From Flavobacterium psychrophilum (GTDB lineage: Bacteria; Bacteroidota; Bacteroidia; Flavobacteriales; Flavobacteriaceae): a DNA stretch of 10,482 bases. Within the stretch, counting starts at the first letter, position 1, and each line of letters begins with the position of its first letter. Shown here in pieces: positions 1 to 7,340 of this stretch. The stretch is from positions 1 through 10,482 of the forward strand of contig CAMDGJ010000089.1 in NCBI GenBank assembly GCA_945897545.1. Reading direction: 5' to 3'. The position numbers and the translations under genes were made by a program. Below the pieces are notes generated by a model. That model was not told where the DNA came from. It was given only the letters and a program-made list of their open reading frames with translations, and did not search any database.

Positions 1-3000
1 TAATTTTACCCGAAACAAAAGAAAGGGTTCCGTTCACCGTTAGGTCACCTGATAAAGTAACTGCAGTAGCTTCTACAGTTTGATTGATGGTCAATGTACC
101 GGCAACAGTGGTAGGGCCATTAACAGTTTTTGAAACCGTTCCACTAAGGGTCAGATTTTTATAATCCGTTCTTGCTGTTACAATTTGAGTAGTAGTTGCA
201 TCACGAGCATATTCAACAGTGCTATTAGCTCCTAAAGTAAGATTTTCAGTTCCAATAAATTGAATATCAGCACCGGCACTGCTTGGTGTCACACCACTAG
301 AAACAAAACCAGTTAATTTTGGTGCTTTTACAGTTCCATTGATAACAACCGAACCTCCATCAGGAATTGTAATATAGTTTGATGCATTAGTTGGCGCTAC
401 AAGTGTTGAAGAAGCATCAACATTAATGTTTTTTATAATAGGATTAGCAGTAAAAGTAACGTTTGCCCCATTAATAATAGAAACAGTTCCAAAACTTTTC
501 GTACTAGACGTAGTTGCCAATACCCCATCATAGATAACCTCCAAGTTGGTATCAAAGATGTTGCCAAAAGAGAGTAATGTCGTTCCTTTGTAAATGACAG
601 TATGGTTTCCAGAAATAGGAGTAACAACATCAACATTACCCGAACCACTTGGACCTATAGCAGCCCCTGAGTTTAAAGTTAGTGTAACGGCTGATTGTGT
701 AGCGTTTCCTATACGCACTTTAGACCCCGTTCCTGATACTGTCCAAGCACCATCAAGAGCAACCGAAGTGGCATTTCCAATTTCGAATGCTTGTGAATCA
801 GATATAAAGTCTAAAGGAGCAATTCCTGAACCATCTGTATTTTGACCCCAACTAGCAAGTTCTGTCAATAGACCTGTCCCTTTATAATAGTAGGTGGTAA
901 CCAAAGATTGTACTGGAGTACTTGTAGCACTTTCGTCAGAATAATTGAATGCTTTATCTACAGTATATACTTTATAATAATAATCTACGCCAGGACTTAA
1001 GCCGCTATCCGTAAAAGCGTTACTTGTTCCGATATATCTCACTACACCGGCACTTATAGTATTTCCTTTAATATAAATTCCATTTTGAGTTGGATCATCC
1101 GAGGCTGATGGTGCTGTTGTAGCATAGCGAACCACCACATAACCTCCTCCATCAACACCGCTACTAGCAGCAGACCAACTTACGTTAGCCCCTCCGCTTG
1201 AAGCACCAGTAGCCGTAATGGCACCCGGTGAAGCAGGTGCATCTGTGTCAAGATCTCCTTGATAGATCACATAATCATCAATGTCTAATGTATATGCAGT
1301 GCTAGCAATAGGCGTTATCGAAAAACCCACCAAACCATTAGTTAAGGGAGTAGTAGCATTGGTTGTTATTTCATAAGTCTTTTTTGTCCAATCGGTAATT
1401 GCAGCAGTGCCTAATGCAGCAGATACACCTTGTCTGCCAGTAGCACCAGGGAATGCTGTTGTACTATTATCTGCATACATGTTAACATTCGTAGTTGTGC
1501 TGCCAGAGGTAGCTCTACAATAAAATTGGATTTGATATTTTGTATTGGCAGCAAATGCACCAGGTAACTGAGAAGAATAGTAATATTTTGTTACGGTGGA
1601 TGTTGAGCTGCCATTCAACCCAAAAGTAACGTATTTTGAACCCGTACGCCCACCAGTTGCGTTAACCGTTCTAACGTTACCAGCCCCAGTTGTGTTAGTG
1701 GTCCAAGCGGAAGTAAGCAAATTAACGACCGTTAGATTCCCTGTGGATTGATTCTCAAATCCACCATCAACGATAGATGAGTTAATGGTACTATTTGCAC
1801 TTGTTGAAAACAAAAGTCTTAAGGCGTCATTGGCCATAGCTTGTGCATCGTGTCCAACACCTGCTACTTCTTGTCTTTGCCAATTATAGGTGTAAGCTAA
1901 GGTGCTTGAAATGGTTTGACTCTTGTTAAAAAAATAACGTCCTCTCTCCAATCTATTAAAACCTTGTTGATTGTCGACTGTTGTATTGTGTCTTAATCCA
2001 CTTGAATCAGGGTCGGTGTCATTTAAACCTATATGGACTATTAGTTTTTTAGAAAAAGCACCTGTCAAACTACTATTAGTAGACAATAAGCTGTTTTTAG
2101 TACCATAAGGGAAATCAACTGAAATGTCGGGTACGGTATACCATCCCGAATTAGAGCAAACCGATACATCTAATTTGCTATTGGGCATAAATAAATTAAA
2201 CCTTTGTAAAAATTGAGCTCCAGCAGAATGACCCCAAGCTTTGAAAGTAAGCTGAGTTCCTGAAACCTCCGTTTTTATAGCTTCAAATAAGGGATCTATA
2301 ATTGAAAAAGTCCATTGGTCTGTTGGGTTCAATGTTTCTGCACTTGGACTATCTCCGTTAACATATACATTCCCCATTTGATAGCTGTCACCTGAAGAAT
2401 AATCTACTAACTTAAATTCAGGGGCAAAGACCATAAATCCGTTGGCATTGGCCATAGAAGTCCAATAATCCCTATAATTACTTGCGTCCCGATCATCACC
2501 ATGAAAAGCCATCAGTATAGGCATCGTGCTAACATCACCAGCCGGAATACGATAAAATACGGTAATTGGTTTAGTACTAAGTGGCCCTGTAGGAGTATAT
2601 ACAAAAGAACCTGTTGAATTAGCCTCTAAAAATTTTGTTTTAAAACTACTTTGTGCGGAATATATGGTTCCCGTACCGTCTGTTGCATAAACTTTATAAT
2701 AATAAAAAGTTCCAGGTGACAAACCACTAATACTAGCTGTAAAAGTAGCTCCTCCGGTTCCTGCGGTTTGAGTACCCGCTCCGTTTGCAAAACCTGATGT
2801 GGTACTATACTCTATTCCATAAGCGGTAACAGCCGAACAGCCTATTGTATAAGTTCCAGATACACTTGCAGTTAGAAACCCAACTGTATTAGAAGCTCCA
2901 TTCGCTACAGCGACTGCCGAATTAATTGCTGTGGCAGTTGTCGTAACGCTTATGCTAGCACTGACCCCACCACCTCCAACAGGAATTGGACCAAATGATT

Positions 3001-4303
3001 GAACACTTGTCGGAGAAAATTTAACATAGATTAGTTGAGAATACGCCCCTCCCGATTGTACTAATGACAATGAACTAGTATAAGTAGTTCCATCTGCAGA
3101 AAAAGTAAATCCTGTTGCAGGACCCACAGTTACATTGGCCGTCGTTAAGTTTACTCCTGTTATGGTAAATGTATTGGCCGTAGAGGTGGTGTTGATACAT
3201 ATTGATCCGAAACTGTTTAATGCAGATGCAGTCATTGTGGAATCTGCTGTTACCGTTCCTGAACAAGCAATCGAATTAGTCGTAGCACCACTTACAAAAG
3301 CAACACCAGCGGCACCATAAGTTCCTACTCCTGTTGCAGCAGCTATACGTAAATATAAGGTGGAAGAACTATTTCCAGACGTACCAATAGTAGTACTGCT
3401 AGAATAATCCGTTCCATTAGATGAAACTTCAAAACCAGCCGGAGCTGTCACGGTAATAGCATTAAGTAGACTAGTGCCCACAACCGTAATAGTTTGAGGA
3501 GTTGAGGCAGAACCCAAGGCAGCCGCGAAAGTGGTAAAACTTCCTGTTACAGCTATAGAAAAATACGTAATTTTAACTTGACCTGTACCTCCAGCACCAC
3601 CTGTTCTTACACTACCAGAAGCAGAATTTGCTGCTCCTCCTCCTCCTCCTCCAGGTGCTGTTCCTGGATTACCATTACCAGCTGCAGTTAAAGCAGCTCC
3701 TCCGGCTCCTCCCCCTATTCCTGGCGTACTACCTGAACCATTTCCGTTAGATCCTGCTGCCCCACCACCAGAAGCTGTTGTGCCTAAAGCTGGAGAAACG
3801 CCATTGATTCCGGTAGCCCCGTCTCCTCCTTTATAGTTAAAACTACCTTCAAATCCTAAATTATCAGTAGTTACAGCAAGACCACCAGTACTACCAGGAC
3901 TTGCAACATATATGCCTTTAATTCCGCCGCCAGCTCTTATAAGTGTAGTTGCACTTCTAGCTACCGAGCTAAAACCACCATCTGTAGCTGCTGTTGAACT
4001 TGAACTACCTATACCTGCTGCGCCAGCTGCACCTACAGTAATGGTTAATGTTTCTCCTGCCGTGACCGCTATTGTCGTATGCTTAACATAGCATCCGCCA
4101 GAGCCACCGCCTCCGGATCTTGAAGCGGTAGTGGGTACACCTGTACCACCGCCACCGCCACCCCAAGTTTCTACTTGGATTGAGGTTACTCCCGCTGGTA
4201 CAATCCAAGAACCTGAGGTTGTAATTGTATTAGTAGTTTGTGAATATCCTATAAAGGACAAACAAAACAGCACTAATAATAAGGTGTAAAATTTAGTTTT
4301 CAT
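1..4303 (-). CDS. Giant secreted multidomain protein with embedded alpha/beta hydrolase (3' end outside window)
   Basis: The frame is open over 1434 codons from an ATG at 4303 and leaves the window without a stop. Visible order: signal peptide at residues 1 to about 21 (hydrophobic LLLVLFCLSFIG, cleavage near YSQ); glycine-rich domain about 40-250 opening with a WGGGGGGG run; two related Ig-like beta domains about 252-355 and 355-460, the first with APAGFEVS and the second with the matching ATGFTFS; Fn3-like domain about 470-555 (SGLSPGTFYYYKVYATD); alpha/beta hydrolase 560-832; jelly-roll, CBM-like region about 840-1018 starting at GGFENQ and ending DIDDYVIY; Fn3 about 1020-1125; then a Thr/Val/Asn-rich beta-repeat region opening with YYYKGTG and ASWG. 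Such architectures are common in flavobacterial proteins exported by Sec and the type IX system, but a C-terminal sorting domain would lie outside the window. The hydrolase suggests an extracellular esterase or depolymerase; the other domains suggest substrate or surface binding. GC content looks higher than in the neighbours, as expected for Gly/Ala/Thr-rich coding. Confidence 0.9.
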   Translation of the reverse strand, partial: MKTKFYTLLLVLFCLSFIGYSQTTNTITTSGSWIVPAGVTSIQVETWGGGGGGTGVPTTASRSGGGGSGGCYVKHTTIAVTAGETLTITVGAAGAAGIGSSSSTAATDGGFSSVARSATTLIRAGGGIKGIYVASPGSTGGLAVTTDNLGFEGSFNYKGGDGATGINGVSPALGTTASGGGAAGSNGNGSGSTPGIGGGAGGAALTAAGNGNPGTAPGGGGGGAANSASGSVRTGGAGGTGQVKITYFSIAVTGSFTTFAAALGSASTPQTITVVGTSLLNAITVTAPAGFEVSSNGTDYSSSTTIGTSGNSSSTLYLRIAAATGVGTYGAAGVAFVSGATTNSIACSGTVTADSTMTASALNSFGSICINTTSTANTFTITGVNLTTANVTVGPATGFTFSADGTTYTSSLSLVQSGGAYSQLIYVKFSPTSVQSFGPIPVGGGGVSASISVTTTATAINSAVAVANGASNTVGFLTASVSGTYTIGCSAVTAYGIEYSTTSGFANGAGTQTAGTGGATFTASISGLSPGTFYYYKVYATDGTGTIYSAQSSFKTKFLEANSTGSFVYTPTGPLSTKPITVFYRIPAGDVSTMPILMAFHGDDRDASNYRDYWTSMANANGFMVFAPEFKLVDYSSGDSYQMGNVYVNGDSPSAETLNPTDQWTFSIIDPLFEAIKTEVSGTQLTFKAWGHSAGAQFLQRFNLFMPNSKLDVSVCSNSGWYTVPDISVDFPYGTKNSLLSTNSSLTGAFSKKLIVHIGLNDTDPDSSGLRHNTTVDNQQGFNRLERGRYFFNKSQTISSTLAYTYNWQRQEVAGVGHDAQAMANDALRLLFSTSANSTINSSIVDGGFENQSTGNLTVVNLLTSAWTTNTTGAGNVRTVNATGGRTGSKYVTFGLNGSSTSTVTKYYYSSQLPGAFAANTKYQIQFYCRATSGSTTTNVNMYADNSTTAFPGATGRQGVSAALGTAAITDWTKKTYEITTNATTPLTNGLVGFSITPIASTAYTLDIDDYVIYQGDLDTDAPASPGAITATGASSGGANVSWSAASSGVDGGGYVVVRYATTAPSASDDPTQNGIYIKGNTISAGVVRYIGTSNAFTDSGLSPGVDYYYKVYTVDKAFNYSDESATSTPVQSLVTTYYYKGTGLLTELASWGQNTDGSGIAPLDFISDSQAFEIGNATSVALDGAWTVSGTGSKVRIGNATQSAVTLTLNSGAAIGPSGSGNVDVVTPISGNHTVIYKGTTLLSFGNIFDTNLEVIYDGVLATTSSTKSFGTVSIINGANVTFTANPIIKNINVDASSTLVAPTNASNYITIPDGGSVVINGTVKAPKLTGFVSSGVTPSSAGADIQFIGTENLTLGANSTVEYARDATTTQIVTARTDYKNLTLSGTVSKTVNGPTTVAGTLTINQTVEATAVTLSGDLTVNGTLSFVSGKI
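1808..2626 (-). other. Embedded alpha/beta-hydrolase domain, paralogous to the separate lipoprotein hydrolase
   Basis: This is residues about 560-832 of the giant protein. It contains FHGDD (His601, likely oxyanion-hole loop), the nucleophile elbow GHSAG with Ser693, an acidic candidate Asp762 in HIGLNDTD, and the catalytic His818 in GVGHD. The same landmarks occur in the plus-strand lipoprotein at His72, Ser164, Asp232 and His287. The spacings are 92, 69 and 56 residues here against 92, 68 and 55 there. Further shared strings are GFMVF, WTFSII, NSGW, LRHNT and a NRL-x-R-xx-YFF-x-KSQ block. The fold resembles the PHB-depolymerase/feruloyl-esterase side of the superfamily, so ester hydrolysis is the best guess; the substrate cannot be told. 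All candidate catalytic residues are present, so the domain is probably active. Confidence 0.85.
3635..3652 (-). repeat. Trinucleotide tandem repeat coding for six glycines
   Basis: TCC is repeated six times on the plus strand. It is read on the minus strand as six consecutive GGA glycine codons inside the glycine-rich domain of the giant protein. Copy-number change by slippage would keep the frame and only alter the length of the glycine run. Confidence 0.8.
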
Positions 4304-4330
4304 TTATTTACAATTAAAGTTAATAGAAAA

Positions 4331-4338
4331 CAAACATA
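4331..4338 (-). promoter_or_regulatory. Candidate -7 promoter box of the giant secreted protein gene
   Basis: Read on the minus strand this is TATGTTTG, a full match to the Bacteroidota -7 consensus TAnnTTTG. It ends 27 bases before the ATG, giving a short A/T-rich leader. About 17-20 bases upstream there is only TTTA, a poor -33 element, which would fit a promoter that needs an activator. A single 8-base match in A/T-rich DNA can be chance. Confidence 0.4.
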
Positions 4339-4386
4339 AATGTATCTGATGTTTAAACTAAAAAAAAACTTTGTAAATAATGTATT

Positions 4387-4402
4387 CTGCAGTAAGCAGT
4401 GG
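4387..4402. promoter_or_regulatory. Paired GCAGT motifs upstream of the giant gene, possible regulator site
   Basis: On the plus strand two GCAGT units start seven bases apart (4389 and 4396) in CTGCAGTAAGCAGTGG. The stretch TGCAGTAAGC matches TGCAGTAAAC at 6291-6300, in front of the divergent hydrolase gene, at 9 of 10 bases. The pair lies about 50 bases upstream of the candidate -7 box of the giant gene. Its orientation is opposite to that gene, and the 7-base spacing differs from the 21-base spacing at the other site. It can also fold as a small CTGC/GCAG hairpin, so the role is uncertain. Confidence 0.25.
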
Positions 4403-4428
4403 TTTTTTTGATGTAAGTGAAAAAAAAA

Positions 4429-5163
4429 TTAAGAATTATTATGAAGTATTAATTTATTCAAGTCTTCCCTTCTGTTTTTACTGATAGGGATTTTATAGCT
4501 TTGGATTTCGATTAAGTTCCCATCAATGGTTTCGATCTTGTCAATATTAATAATAAAAGAGCGGTGCACCCTGAAAAAATTGCTCTTCGGGAAAATTTCT
4601 TCGAGCCTATTGAGCGATACTCTAGAAACGCTTATTTTTTTCTTAGTATGAAAACGGGCATATTCGCTATAGCTTTCGATAAAAATAACTTCGTTAAAGT
4701 TAATTTTTTCTAATTTATTTTGATCGGTTTTAAAAAAACTAAAGTCATTGTATTGCACTTCTGGGGCAGCGGTTTCTGCAGCTGGGGTTTCAGTAGTTTT
4801 TGGAACAGGCAAATCGAATACGCGGTTGACTGCCATCACAAAACGCTCAAATGGAATGGGTTTCACTAAATAATCTATTACCTTCAGGTCAAAAGCCTGC
4901 AATGCATATTCGGAGTAAGCCGTGGTGAAGATGGTGTTCGGGGCATTTTTCAGGGCTTTCAGGAATTGAATTCCGTTGAGAACCGGCATATTAATATCTA
5001 AAAAAAGCAAATCTACCGGCTGTTCCTGTATTTTACTTAGCGCATCCAAGGGTTCATGTGATATCCCCACAATTTCAAGCTGGGGGATTTTTGAGATGTA
5101 TTCTTCGATAAGTCGACAAGCAGGTTCCTGGTCGTCAATTATAAAGCATTTAATGGTTTTCAT
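4429..5163 (-). CDS. LytTR-family response regulator
   Basis: A DNA-binding response regulator of 244 residues. The receiver domain (about 1-120) shows the acidic pair Asp10-Asp11, phosphoacceptor Asp56 in LLFLDINMP, the Thr in FTTAYSEYALQAF near residue 80, and Lys101 in YLVKPI. A Pro/Ala/Thr/Glu-rich linker at about 119-137 leads to a C-terminal LytTR domain (about 147-240) with the family signatures FIESYSEYARFHT, FFRVHRSFIIN and PISKNRRE. LytTR domains contact DNA through beta strands and usually bind two direct repeats about two helical turns apart. The ATG overlaps the stop of the upstream kinase gene in an ATGA arrangement, so the two products are translationally coupled and almost certainly partners. 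Its likely targets are the flanking hydrolase genes, an inference from position and from the direct repeats at 6268-6300. Confidence 0.95.
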   Translation of the reverse strand: MKTIKCFIIDDQEPACRLIEEYISKIPQLEIVGISHEPLDALSKIQEQPVDLLFLDINMPVLNGIQFLKALKNAPNTIFTTAYSEYALQAFDLKVIDYLVKPIPFERFVMAVNRVFDLPVPKTTETPAAETAAPEVQYNDFSFFKTDQNKLEKINFNEVIFIESYSEYARFHTKKKISVSRVSLNRLEEIFPKSNFFRVHRSFIINIDKIETIDGNLIEIQSYKIPISKNRREDLNKLILHNNS

Positions 5164-6179
5164 AATCGTATTTTTAAATTAACCGTATAGCGGTTTTCTA
5201 AATCGGTAACTTCGTATTCATATTGTTCTATATAATCCAGTTCGAGTCTTGAAATCGTGTTGTGGTTTCCTATTCCTTTTTCTAGCTTGTTTTGCAGGGT
5301 AACTTTGTTGTTTTTCACCTTAAAATAAAGGAAATCCTGATCTGTGGCCAATTCGATTTTTACATACGATTCTTTTGAAACGCCCACTTGGCTGTGTTTG
5401 AAGGCATTTTCTATGAAATTAAGCAAAAGCATCGGAGCAATGCGCTGGCCTTCGTCAAATAATTTGTGTTTGAAGGTGATGTTTATGTCAGCACTGTAAT
5501 TCAACTTATATAATTTGATGAAATCATCAATCAGGGTCACTTCCTTACTGATTAAGACTCTCTGGCTGGAGCAATCATAAATTAAATACCGCATAAAGTT
5601 AGATAAATTATGAATCATAACAGCGGCATCGGGACTTGTATTGTGGCATTTTGAATAGATGGAGTTGAGTGTGTTAAAGAGAAAATGGGGGCTAAATTGA
5701 CTTTTTAACAAATCCACCTCAAATCTATTTTTCTCTTTTATTAAGCGATACATTGCGGCTTTATTTTCTATTTGATACATCCAATCTGAATAAAAAACGG
5801 AGGTCGCCAATGTATAAAATACTAAAAAAAAATCAAAAAACAAAATTTCATTGGCTACCAAAAGGATATTTGTTTTAAGAATCATTCTTAGAAAATAGCA
5901 TCCGAGAATCAAAACTGAGATGAATAGCGTGTTTTTGATAAAAAAAGGAATGTATTTATTATTGACAACCATTTCTTTTGCAAAAAAAACGGAATTAATA
6001 TAAAATACCATATAACAAAATAAAAGCATTTCAATAAGGGCATAGTTCTTTTCAAAATGAGAAGGAATCTGTAGTCCATTTTCAATTAAAAAATAAAGGA
6101 TAAATGCAATAAAACTGAAGTAAAAAAAATGGAAAACAATTTTCTTGAAAATGATTAATTCGCGCTTTGATTTTAACAT
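5160..6179 (-). CDS. LytS/YehU-type sensor histidine kinase
   Basis: An inner-membrane sensor kinase of 339 residues. Four hydrophobic segments at about 13-34, 46-66, 83-101 and 110-130 form the input region; no large periplasmic sensor domain is visible, so the signal is probably sensed within or near the membrane. A short linker (about 131-155) precedes the His_kinase domain with QFSPHFLFNTLN, placing the phosphorylated histidine at His165. The ATPase part has an N-box (LLNFIENAFKH, Glu257-Asn258) and a G-box GIGNHNTISRLELDY that is slightly shorter than the usual GIGLxN form. It is the first gene of a two-gene operon with the LytTR regulator and diverges from the lipoprotein hydrolase across 240 bases. 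The ATG at 6179 was chosen because the charged N-terminus MLKSKRE suitably precedes the first membrane segment. Confidence 0.94.
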   Translation of the reverse strand: MLKSKRELIIFKKIVFHFFYFSFIAFILYFLIENGLQIPSHFEKNYALIEMLLFCYMVFYINSVFFAKEMVVNNKYIPFFIKNTLFISVLILGCYFLRMILKTNILLVANEILFFDFFLVFYTLATSVFYSDWMYQIENKAAMYRLIKEKNRFEVDLLKSQFSPHFLFNTLNSIYSKCHNTSPDAAVMIHNLSNFMRYLIYDCSSQRVLISKEVTLIDDFIKLYKLNYSADINITFKHKLFDEGQRIAPMLLLNFIENAFKHSQVGVSKESYVKIELATDQDFLYFKVKNNKVTLQNKLEKGIGNHNTISRLELDYIEQYEYEVTDLENRYTVNLKIRL

Positions 6180-6267
6180 TAGTACTTTATAGTTAAACTA
6201 TTAAAAAAATAATCTCCTTTTTTTAAAACCCAAAAAAAGAGCCTATTTGATATCAATGTACGTTTTT

Positions 6268-6300
6268 TTTGCAGTGAAAATATATTTATTTGCAGTAAAC
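6268..6300 (+). promoter_or_regulatory. Direct repeat pair, candidate LytTR operator
   Basis: TTTGCAGT occurs at 6268-6275 and again at 6289-6296, a start-to-start distance of exactly 21 bases. The second copy extends as TGCAGTAAAC, the first as TGCAGTGAAA. A partial CAGTAA follows at 6310-6315. Short direct repeats about 21 bases apart are the known layout of LytTR-domain targets (AgrA, ComE and AlgR types). The pair sits in the 240-base region between the kinase gene and the lipoprotein hydrolase, 52-84 bases upstream of the candidate hydrolase -7 box, where an activator could work; it could also control the kinase operon. The motif itself differs from published LytTR consensus sequences, so the assignment rests on geometry and location. 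Confidence 0.45.
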
Positions 6301-6351
6301 GGTTTATGTCAGTAATATTAACTCTTCTTCTGATAGGGCTAAACTACAATT

Positions 6352-6359
6352 TAATTTTG
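6352..6359 (+). promoter_or_regulatory. Candidate -7 promoter box of the hydrolase-permease operon
   Basis: TAATTTTG fits the Bacteroidota TAnnTTTG consensus and lies 60 bases before the ATG at 6420. No clear TTTG -33 box is found 17-23 bases upstream, which again suggests dependence on an activator. The surroundings are very A/T-rich, so a chance match is possible. Confidence 0.35.
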
Positions 6360-6419
6360 ATTTTGATTTTTTTTATATCAACTTGCATATAAATATATAA
6401 AAAATCATTTCGATTGATT

Positions 6420-7328
6420 ATGAAAAATCTTTTTTTAGAAATCCTAATTATCGTTTTTTTTACAATTACTTCATGTACAAAAAGCAATCCGACAGCAACC
6501 GATTCGAACCTATTGATTTCGGGTTCTAGTAAGTTTGTTTTTAGGTATTCGGTGTTGCCGCAAAAACCCATAAACGTTTTTTATCATATTCCCTCTGGTG
6601 ATAGGGAAAATATGCCGATTGTTATGGTGTTCCATGGTGATGAACGAAATGCAAATTATTATCGGGATATCTGGGTCAATGCATCCAATCAGTATGGTTT
6701 TATGGTTTTTTCCCCTGAATTTACCAATGCGTATTTTCCTGGCGGAAGTTCTTATATTATTGGGAATGTATATCAAGATGGAAATTACCCAACACCACAA
6801 ACCCTAAATAAGGAAAGTGTTTGGACCTTTTCTATAATTGAGCCTCTTTTTGATTTTATTAAAACCAAATCCGGAAGTAATGTTCCAAACTATGACCTAT
6901 TTGGGCATTCAGGAGGTGGACAATTTGTACATCGTTTTGTTTTATTAAAACCCAATGCCCGATACAACAAGGCTATAGCAGCCAATAGTGGATGGTTTAC
7001 GGTGCCCGATGGCGTGGCTAATTTTCCATATGGAATCATGAATTGCCCCATCACATCAATTCAACCCAATAGTTATTTTGGCAGACAATTATACATTACT
7101 GTTGGCGCATTAGACAACAACAGCTCTGATTCCTCACTTCGGCACAATACAGACACTGATTTGCAGGGATTAAATCGTCTGGATCGCGCAAATTATTTCT
7201 TTTCCAAAAGTCAGGGTTATGCCCAAGCGGTTCAATCTGAATTTAATTGGCAATTTCATATCGTTGCAAATTCAGGTCATGATGCAACAAAGATGTCAAA
7301 CGATGCTATTCATATCCTTTTTCCATAA
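6420..7328 (+). CDS. Lipoprotein alpha/beta hydrolase (esterase-like)
   Basis: 302 residues from ATG 6420. A TTG at 6414 would add only two residues and is less likely. The N-terminus is a type II signal peptide with lipobox I-T-S-C (Cys19), so the mature protein should be lipid-anchored outside the cytoplasm. The residues after Cys19 (TKSNPT) show no acidic surface-export signal, which hints at a periplasm-facing anchor, though this is weak. The hydrolase domain covers about 38-302: FHGDE with His72 in the oxyanion region, nucleophile elbow GHSGG with Ser164, Asp232 in VGALDNN, His287 in NSGHD. It resembles PHB-depolymerase/feruloyl-esterase-like hydrolases; the exact substrate is unknown. 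It is a close paralogue of the domain buried in the giant secreted protein. The permease gene follows after 12 bases, so the two form an operon and the permease may import the released product. Confidence 0.9.
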   Translation: MKNLFLEILIIVFFTITSCTKSNPTATDSNLLISGSSKFVFRYSVLPQKPINVFYHIPSGDRENMPIVMVFHGDERNANYYRDIWVNASNQYGFMVFSPEFTNAYFPGGSSYIIGNVYQDGNYPTPQTLNKESVWTFSIIEPLFDFIKTKSGSNVPNYDLFGHSGGGQFVHRFVLLKPNARYNKAIAANSGWFTVPDGVANFPYGIMNCPITSIQPNSYFGRQLYITVGALDNNSSDSSLRHNTDTDLQGLNRLDRANYFFSKSQGYAQAVQSEFNWQFHIVANSGHDATKMSNDAIHILFP

Positions 7329-7340
7329 AAAAACAGTAAT

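Noticed and set aside
594..845. Open frame on the plus strand opposite the giant gene
   Set aside because: It lies wholly antisense to a continuous coding frame, has no recognisable domain, and its composition mirrors the opposing Val/Thr/Gly-rich codons.
3075..3320. Short open frames on both strands inside the giant gene
   Set aside because: Both are shadows of the verified minus-strand frame; the minus one is in another phase and is His/Tyr/Cys-rich without family features.
3600..4170. Glycine-rich tract as a CRISPR or tandem-repeat array
   Set aside because: The repetition comes from Gly codons (TCC/ACC/GCC on the plus strand) without regular units or spacers.
6344..6800. Minus-strand open frames overlapping the lipoprotein hydrolase start
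   Set aside because: The hydrolase frame has a lipobox, catalytic motifs and a paralogue; the antisense frames have low-complexity Lys/Ile-rich products.
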